This document shows positions 51,966 to 60,000 of a stretch of 60,000 nt of DNA, in pieces; the stretch's first letter is position 1, and every line of letters starts with the position of its first letter. Location of the stretch: the NCBI RefSeq assembly GCF_001039355.2, contig NW_019775103.1:76920-136919 (forward strand). Direction: 5' to 3'. Both the position numbers and the translations under genes were made by a program. Source of the DNA: Lingula anatina (taxonomy: Eukaryota > Brachiopoda > Lingulata > Lingulida > Lingulidae). Under the pieces are notes generated by a model. That model saw nothing but the letters and a program-made list of their open reading frames with translations, made no database searches and was not told where the DNA came from.

Positions 51966-52453
51966 ACTTGAGTTTGAGTTCCTACCCCTGACCTAGCCAT
52001 TGTTGCACTTCGATCCACTCTTTAATACCAAGTAAAAGTAGCACGTTGTTATAAAAACAATTAACAAAGTCTCAAAATAGTAAAGGTCATTTTGCACCAA
52101 ACAAAACGCTCACCTTGAATCGCCCGTGGGTAAAAAAATCAACACAACAATCGATTTCCAATATGTCACGTCATGTTAAGAAATTTATCGAAGTTGTAAA
52201 GGGATCCCGCGTGTTTTGTGAGCGTCATGGCGCTAAACTAGAGTTGGCCTAGAGTACATGAACAAGTGTTGAATTAAAAAAAATCCCAATTGCATTGCGC
52301 AAGTGAACTTAACATTGTGACACCGCTTTATACACCGTGTATCGATATCGTAAACAGTAATTGGAAAAGTGTTCCACTATCGATTGAGCTCAAATTACAA
52401 ATATTATTGTGTATAACTAGGACACGCGTCTTGACATTCCACAAAAATAAAAT

Positions 52454-52499
52454 GGAGAGAGAGAGAGAGAGTGAGGGGGAGAGAGGGAGAAAGAGGGGA
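52454..52499. repeat. GA-rich microsatellite, imperfect
   Basis: About 18 bases of pure GA repeat followed by interrupted GAGGG-type purine repeat. It lies in intron 1 of the cysteine-rich gene. Confidence 0.85.
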
Positions 52500-54645
52500 T
52501 GAATAAACGGTAGGATAGAAGAACAAAAAATAATACCAAAATAGAATATTTAGAAAAATGATAGAAATTTGGGAAAGAAAGAAAGTAAAAGAAAGAAAGC
52601 AAAATAATAACTCTGTATTTCTGAAATGTCAAGGCACCTGGCGGTGAACCAAAACAATGCCATTATCACGCATTTATAACAGCAATACAACCTATCAATA
52701 CTGGCAGCACACGCCGACCTGACATGTGTAGAAGATCCACATGCAAAATTACACCCGCAGATGTAAGAGCAATAAAATTAAACCACATAGTGCGAGATTA
52801 ATACTTTCACCAGCTGATTACACGATGTAAAAAACGGCTTTTATTACCAACGGGGCTTTGCCCTTATTTCAGACTGATTATACACTTCAAAAACAAATAT
52901 TAATAATTGTTCAGCAATTTTTACATATTGTCGGCTACTTGTTCTATCTGGGCAAGGCCGGGTTTCAGATTGGCCTTCTTACACATCTTCTATTCTTCCA
53001 ACAACATGAAGGCGTTTTGTTAAGTATTTAGTGTACACTGTAACTCCATCACAGTTTAGGGTCGAAATATAGCACTTACAATTGGAGACTATAACAGATG
53101 TGTAATCTGAGATGACATTTTGAGCCTATTTACAGCGCAAATTGAAATACATGCAGGACTTTTCCTTACATTGAGTATACCAATACTCCTCTCTAATTGG
53201 ATTAGAGTTATTTACGGGACTGGAACAGGGGACTAGATGATGCAAAGTTCTCATGTAAATGGGTCAGGGTAACGTCCTGTCCAAGCAATCGTCCAAATCA
53301 AATTGGTCACGAAAGACTGGCTCAGACTAGCTTCATCCAGATGAGCAACACAATATCATCTATCAGCAGTGCAGATTCCCCTGGTAAACAACAGGTGTTT
53401 TTTGTCAGTTAACTGGAACGTTTCTTTTTGTCAACAATAATATTTACGAAATCTTATTATTTACGGTGCTGTGTGTAATACTTGTTGTCAACATCTATGT
53501 GACCCGATTCGGGCCGGTGGTCTACGTCTCACTACATATAAAAATCGTGTTTATTTGCAAAACTTTATTTTTAATTTGCCAGGGATCAAGTAGGCCTACC
53601 CCCGCAAAATTCACAATCCTTCTACATGTTTACAGCATGGTTGCATACGATTCTGCTCATGCATATAATGTAATACCCATTCGGTTTCCTATTCCAGCCA
53701 GACACTGGTTTGTTCGATATGTAATGAAAAAAAGTACCATTTGCTGAACGAAAACTTATGCATCAATGTGAAGCATTCGCCCTGAACGATAATTTTGGTA
53801 CTTATATAGTATGCAGGAAAACGTGAATCTTCCAAAAACATCAATACAATCAATCGAAAGTTCGTTTGTCTGCTGTCTACGATAAATGCTCGTTTTCTAT
53901 GGTTAATATTTTGCTGCTTATGCATGGACGCCTCTCCCGTCCCTCCCTTTGTGCTTTAAGTAGTTTCTGGGGACATTTTTCCCTGTAGTTGTTAAGACTA
54001 CAGAACCAGCCAAGGCAGGAAATTAAATTTGCAATTTGATTGCCTACGATTTGCTTAAAGACTAAAAAGGGTTTTCTTCCAACAGTAATTATTTCTGGGA
54101 AGTGCCTGTTAGAATTGTGCCTTGATTTAGCCCATGGTACATAATCTGGCAGTGACCGATAGGTAAGTAGATCTAAAGCTTTAGGACTAATGCATTAGAG
54201 TAGGAGGAACATATTATAACAAAGTTCATTGAAAAAGTGACGTTCTATAAACAGTTTCACATGAAACAACAGAGGTCTTCAAATTGCTCTCTTGGCCCAT
54301 TACATGTGAATATTCCTAAAACGACGCTCGTCATGCCCGCCTGTGTTTGTGTGCAAGTTTTAACGAGTGCCCTGACACGTGTAGTGAAATAGCACACCTC
54401 TTGACAATCAGACCTCACTTTGTATCAAGCTTAAGATTTGGCACACAAACAGGCGCACGCTGAAAATCTGAACCGCTCGATGCTGATAGTACATGTACCA
54501 AGTTAGACCAGATCACAAAAACTGTAACGTTCTCCAAAATTAAACAGTTTGGAAGCAGGAAGCTCTGCCTTAATCTCACAAGAAAAACAAGTTCACAATC
54601 TTAAATTGGACAGTTTAGGAACACTTAAAAGAAAAAAAAACCTAC

Positions 54646-54703
54646 CTTAAATGCACGAACTCTTGAAACAAGTAATACCACTTGGCCTCGTGATCAAATA
54701 CTG
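54646..54703 (-). other. Probable 5' non-coding exon 1 of the cysteine-rich gene
   Basis: On the minus strand a CATTTAAG/GTAGGT donor ends a short stretch that begins about 30 bases after a TATA box. Exon 2 needs an upstream exon, because it has an acceptor 13 bases before its ATG. The transcription start near 54703 is inferred only from the TATA distance. No ATG-initiated frame from here joins exon 2 convincingly. Confidence 0.45.
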
Positions 54704-54726
54704 CTGCAGAAGCTAACAGCTAGGCA

Positions 54727-54733
54727 TTTTATA
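54727..54733 (-). promoter_or_regulatory. TATA box of the cysteine-rich gene (candidate)
   Basis: TATAAAA on the minus strand, in AAGTATAAAATGCC. It sits about 80 bases upstream of the candidate exon-1 donor and on the correct strand for the secreted-protein gene. Confidence 0.4.
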
Positions 54734-55263
54734 CTTGTCGATATCATTCAAAGACCAACAATCGATCCTTTAAGGGGGTGGAGATGCAAAAATACGACCA
54801 GCCACCGCGCTCGTCAATAAGCAGGCAATGTTTGTCTTTGGCATTGATTTACGCCTTTCTGAAAACTTAGAGTGGGACTTAGGACATAAATATTTTATTG
54901 GTATTGAGTAAAGGTTTAAGTTGGAAGAATGGTCGAGAATCATGAGTCTTGTTTGCAGGAATTTCTCATTCGTCCGGGTATTATTTCCTTCCGTGACAAC
55001 TGTGATTTATTCTGAGGTAGATTGGAAGTTGTAACGTTGTGTTTTGGCAAATGAAAACATGTAGTTAGCGGTAAATGTTGGCAAATAGTCCAACAACAGT
55101 TTCCACCTCGTTATTTAGAGCGTCATGTATTGATCACAGTTTTCACGTCTTCTTGATCTTTTTGAAAACAAAGACATCGTAAATCAGCATACCGAAATGG
55201 TTTACGAAATGAGCATCCTTATCGTAAACTAATAAGGAAATGTTAAAATGTGAGTTATTCAGG

Positions 55264-55388
55264 TATTTCTTTCTTTCTTTTTTATTTAATTTATTATTAT
55301 CTATTCATTTATTTATTTTATTCATTTATTTTTTGTTTTATTGCTATTTATTTATTTATTTATTTTTTAATTTTAATTTTTTTTTTCT
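55264..55388. repeat. TTTA/TTTC-rich simple sequence
   Basis: About 125 bases of T with ATTT and TTTC tetranucleotide repeats, ending in a T run. Low complexity, no coding content. Confidence 0.85.
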
Positions 55389-55912
55389 GAGATAATGGAT
55401 CTGGAAAGCTGCTATAAATCACTATCACATGTAATAACGTTCCAGAACCGCTTCTACTAAAGCTGAAATGGCTGGTAGGAGTTGGGATCAGTCGATCATC
55501 TTTTTTTAAAGATCGCCCACCTTTGTTACAAACTTCGTCTATTCTAGCATTCAATTTACGAATAGTAGGTCGTTATTCTATTCTCAGCACAATCCATCGT
55601 TAATTTGGAGAATGAGCGATCAGTCTGCCAGTCGCTTTAATGGGTGTGCCACCGGACGCATTTCAAAAGAAGCGACACCCACGTGAAGGTCCTGTGTGAA
55701 AAAAAGGAAAATTGCCATCGATATGTAATAATCTCCGTTTGACATATCCTGGGGAAGTTCTGATAATCATCAGTTAGCAGTATACACGATAATTTACATC
55801 AAGACCAAAAGCGGTGTTGGCAATTAACCTAGATGTAAATATTATAGTAGAATGCAAAAATGTGTAATTTTGACGAGTATTTTGGACCGAAATTGTGGAC
55901 AAGATTGTGTGT

Positions 55913-55918
<6 letters not shown>

Positions 55919-55971
<53 letters not shown>

Positions 55972-55989
55972 GGGAGAGAGAGAGAGAGT
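55919..55989. repeat. (GA)n microsatellite
   Basis: About 70 bases of GA repeat with two short interruptions. Confidence 0.95.
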
Positions 55990-57459
55990 ATTCAACACGA
56001 GTTATTAGCATGAAATCGATAGATATACATTCCTAGAATATACTAGAATATGAAAGAATATACAGCTACAAAAATAAGTTTAAAAACTAGCTCGCTACGC
56101 TGAAACAGGCTACCTGACCATCACAAATGTATGAATACACTGTAATTCAATGACAGTTCTTGCAACACCTTTTCCCATTTCCTCATGGAAGTCATTTCCC
56201 GACGAACCACCGTGTAGCAAATCTATCAGCGTCACCTTTACAACTGTACACGAAATAATTGCTGTAATACATGCCCATGGCACTTGTGTCGAATTTAAAG
56301 AAAACTTATGGTTTTGCGGATTATTAAGCACGTGAAAAATAGTGTCCAGTGGCACTATAAAGATGGACATTGGGACTATACGGGAGAGACGTAACGTGCA
56401 TAGTTTTTGGATTGAAACATTGCAGTTCTGCAACATGAAGCCAAATCGCAGTACTTACTCATAAAAAATGCAGTTAGATAAGAGCATAATTATACCATAA
56501 TTATACATTATATCATTAAACGAAGAAAGGCAGACTCGAAAGCAATTCAAGGTGATATGGGTTTTGTGACGTCACAACATCTGTGAAGCACGTCACATAA
56601 ACGTAAATTTGGCAGATTATTATATGTTTTTTTTGTGTCCAATTCTCTCAATTCCTGAATTATTTCGCTGTTTTGTAGCATATTTTGATTCTCATTTTTC
56701 TGCCTGCAATTTAAGAAATGAAGACAGGTTAATCCTATTCAGCAAGAATAACTGGAAATGTACCCCGCGCCTTATCGACCCGTCTTAACACATAACCTGG
56801 CCCTGGCGTAAAACACAATTTAAGGAAACACTGTATTCAAAGAACTTTGACTTAAATCGATTGGCAGACGGATGTTTGTGTTGTGAACCGATTTAGATTT
56901 CACCGAAAGTAAATTATTTTCAGGGCGAAAAAAGTACGAGAGTGAAGGTGGATTTAAATTGATTTAGTAATCTGTCTATTGGGCCAATAATTCGTAGTGA
57001 CATTAAAGGGATAAGAAGTGGTATTTTGGACCAAAAAATGGATTTTCCTGGGGTAAATGACAATTTTCTCATACTAACCGATGGTTAATGAATCCGTTTC
57101 GACACTCATAATTAGTCTGTTTTTTTTTTCTAAAAAGTTCGGTTTTAAGAGATTATTTCAGCGGGTAGCCATTTATGAAGGTCACATGTTTCGATGGCAA
57201 GCACAAATTCCAAAATAATTGCCATAACCGCCGTATCGGTGGTAAAATAGAATTTATTCTATTTCTATGAGTTGATAGCAATATATTTATCGTGAAATAT
57301 GGATCTCATAAGAAGAGTTGTTATCCCTGTAAGGCTATAGCAGGCTATATCTGTCGTGGTTAGAGATGAGGGGATGTAGGCATCAAAATGTTTCATCTGT
57401 CACATCTAAATATATCTATAAAGATGTAATTTAATACACAATCACCTTCAACGATCACC

Positions 57460-57464
<5 letters not shown>

Positions 57465-57506
<42 letters not shown>
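57465..57506. repeat. (CT)n microsatellite
   Basis: About 42 bases of uninterrupted CT repeat. Confidence 0.95.
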
Positions 57507-57507
<1 letters not shown>

Positions 57508-59035
57508 ACTGAATTTTTGAAATGTAGAGTAAAATAACGCTCTTAATGCCGTGAAAAAATTTTGACATATGTTATTTTCGAAACCGACCCCCGTCATTGC
57601 ATTCCCTGACACTCTGAAGTAATGGTGGCGGTAATCGCTGTGAAAGCCCAAGTTTACATCGATTTCAATATCAGCGGGAAAAAAAGATAAAACGAAGGGG
57701 CTAGATCAATAAAACTGACTTTGAGGAATCAAATAGCTCTTCATTTTCCCCTAATTCAATTGGGGGTTATAGCACAAGTCAATATCGCACTTTGTAGATA
57801 GAGGAGAATTCCTAGTATGTACACGCTCTAACAATTTCGCCTATGTTTGCTATTGTTTTGAAAGAAAGGTGCGCCTCCTCCGTTGATCAGATTTCAATTA
57901 CGGACAATTTGGTAAATAAAAGAAATTCAATAAAACGCTTACCAAGAAAAATTTTACTAGGAAAAATAAAACATTTTATTAGGTGTAATTTGAGTAAGAC
58001 CATGCACCTAGCATGCGTAATGTTCTGAATCCTCTTAATTGCACGAAGAGCATCGCTGATTGAATTTAAGCAGAACTCAGTCACTTGCTGTCGTAATGCA
58101 GAACCGATTTCTGATAATTAAACAAAGCAAATCATATTATTCCAAGTGATACCATTTCAAATTATTTTGACCCGATACTTTCTTCTACGTCAGTGCAACA
58201 ACCAGTGTTTGTATGTCTTGGAAGGAAGTGAAAACACAACCTAACACAACCTTAATCAACCGTCGTTGTGAATTAGTTACAAACCACCATGCCGCTGACT
58301 CACGAGTCTCGGGAGAGATTTTGCAAAACAGATATTGAATGATTAATCTAATAAAATAAATATAATGCAAAACACACCGTCGAGAAGCATTCAATTTGAC
58401 GTAAAGTCCCTCTCCCTCGAGATGTATAACCTAAACGATTTCCTTTTTAAGGGTATTACAGATAGGTCGGACATCGGGCGGGTTGTCTGTCGTAATTAAG
58501 AGCTTTGACAGAGAAATGGGTCACAGAAACTTACAGCGCATATAAAACTGGTTCTGTAAGTACTTAAACCGACGCCTCTAGTAAGAAAGCCCACATCTTT
58601 AATGGCACTTTTATATGGCCATGTATATTTGCAATTATGTGGACAAAAAATATTTCGCTATATTGAAACGATAACATATTTTGCACCTTTGTATTTAAAG
58701 ATATCGTGATTAAAATACAACCATAATTAAAATGACAAGAATCCATCTGACCGCCTCCCCAAATTATCAATTTTGTGTACCAAATTTCATTGGGTAACCA
58801 CCCTGGGTTTCAGATATTATCATAAGCATACCGTGTACCTCAGGCAAGCTGATGGTTCTCTTGTAAACTATGAGAACCAGGGTGTACCACGTCTCCATAA
58901 TGAAAGTAGAATAAGACTTGATACATCACCAGAAAGGGCGGTTTCCAATTCACAAATATAGGAAATATAATTAGTTTTCCATTTGCATGCAAGAATATGA
59001 TCTGCGTTTAGAACGAGAGTTTATAGATGGTTGAA

Positions 59036-59368
59036 ACTAAGGCACCGTTTAGTATCAGAGCTGAAAGTGACTATAGTACTTTTAAAGCCTGTCTTAAAAC
59101 TCATCTTTTTAAAGAATTTTATGGTTAGTGTTCCTTTAAACCTTTTAGTTGTTTATTATTTATTAAGAGTGAGCTTGGGTTAATTTTAGTAGTATTTTAA
59201 AGTTATATCAATAAATTTTCTCTGCTTTCTTTAATTAATTAGTTTTATCAGTAAATGTTAAAGTATTAGTATTGTTATTTTTAGACTTTTTAATTATTTG
59301 TAAAGTGCATTGAAATGTAAAAAATGGAATGCGCTATATAAGAAATAAATATTATTATTATTATTATT
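59036..59368 (+). mobile_element. Decayed 3' end of a non-LTR retrotransposon (LINE)
   Basis: The frame at 59036-59128 reads ...FSIRAESDYSTFKACLKT then HLFK and stops. This resembles the extreme C-terminus of CR1/L2-type reverse transcriptases, typically ending ...FKxxLKTHLF. About 200 bases later comes GCGCTATATAAGAAATAAAT followed by six ATT units (59351-59368), the kind of 3' end with a short tandem tail common to this class. No reverse-transcriptase core lies upstream, so it is a 5'-truncated dead copy. Upstream traces of the domain may exist around 59010 in another frame. Confidence 0.75.
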
Positions 59369-60000
59369 GTTTATGTAACAGTAGAATGCAATGTACCCGT
59401 GGTGGTTAAGCATATGTTGTGTTTATTTCTAATTAGCTGTTGGATATTTAATCAGAACTGAAAGGGTAATTCTGCTGATACCAGCCTGTCTGCTCTTCAG
59501 ACAATTCAAATCCCCAAACACCTGTACCATGGGGGCAATGGTATGCACCCATGATACTTCAGTAAAATGTTGTATTACTGGTTGAGTATCTAATCAAAAA
59601 TTGAGATAGATCTATTGGTGTCAGTTTTTTTGTAATCCATGCAGTAACAGGTGATGCGACGCCACAGATGACTTTGCTATTCTCCTAAAACACCAAAAGC
59701 GCGCATCCATCGATATGGTACTAGTCAAAACGTAATTCCTGCATTCCCATAGGAAGTACATGTTTGATTTGATTAGGAATAGACAGGAACTTCCTTGTAG
59801 AACAAGGCATCTTGTAGTTGGCAAACACTTATTGAGTTAATTAAGATGTTAACAACATCGTTGTAATATAATGCATAATCCTATGATAATTGTCGGTTAC
59901 GATATGTACGTGAAGAGTGTGCCTATTGCTGTCCCCAACGGTGTCACCGCGTATATACTAGACTTTGGCGAATTAAAGAACGGTTATAGGATATTTGAAG
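59369..60000. other. Unannotated right end
   Basis: About 630 bases of AT-rich sequence after the LINE tail. The only open frame (59621-59824, minus) matches nothing I know. I see no gene. Confidence 0.5.

Larger units (their letters stand above)
54734..59035. other. Intergenic stretch right of the cysteine-rich gene
   Basis: No gene is firmly recognised. The stretch contains ATTT-rich simple sequence at 55.3 kb, GA and CT microsatellites, and one region (about 56.11-56.35 kb) that is open on both strands with a possible minus-strand donor; that is discussed as a finding only. Confidence 0.5.

Noticed and set aside
1-60000. tRNA, rRNA, CRISPR or riboswitch elements
   Set aside because: I searched by eye for tRNA T-loop motifs (GGTTCGAATCC-like) and regularly spaced repeats and found none that hold up.

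Overview
This is a window of an AT-rich invertebrate animal genome: intron-rich genes, long non-coding stretches, many microsatellites, a LINE tail and a MITE. The best clue to the organism is a hedgehog gene whose C-terminal half looks like invertebrate Hh. A lophotrochozoan such as a mollusc, annelid or brachiopod is my best guess, but the sequence does not settle it. Almost all long ORFs are chance ORFs. I identified the real genes from short exons bounded by splice signals whose reading phases agree.

Layout. (1) 1-20.6 kb, + strand: the 3' two thirds of a hedgehog gene. Exon 2 is 12186-12447 and exon 3 is 19067-19746. Exon 1 (signal peptide and N-terminus) was not found and probably lies upstream of the window. 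(2) 23.5-54.7 kb, - strand: a six-exon gene, tail-to-tail with hedgehog, that I assembled by eye from splice sites. It encodes a 194-residue secreted cysteine-rich protein with a signal peptide, an inhibitor-cystine-knot-like module, a middle cysteine module and a C-terminal Dickkopf/prokineticin-like half module. A TATA box and a short 5' non-coding exon lie near 54.7 kb. (3) 28.3-49.2 kb, inside the largest intron of that gene: the same 9.2-9.9 kb sequence appears as one partial and two full direct copies, with single N bases at both joins. This looks like unmerged haplotypes and contig overlap, not a real triplication. Two smaller duplications flank the other two single Ns, at 8.7 and 13.2 kb. 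(4) 54.7-60 kb: intergenic sequence with microsatellites and a decayed LINE 3' end.

Function. Hedgehog is a lipid-modified morphogen made by self-cleavage of a precursor. All the key self-processing residues visible here are intact. The second gene encodes a secreted protein of unknown function; its last module resembles the colipase-like fold used by Wnt antagonists (Dickkopf) and prokineticins. Nothing in the sequence shows that the two genes act together. I saw no tRNA, rRNA, CRISPR array or prokaryote-like operon.
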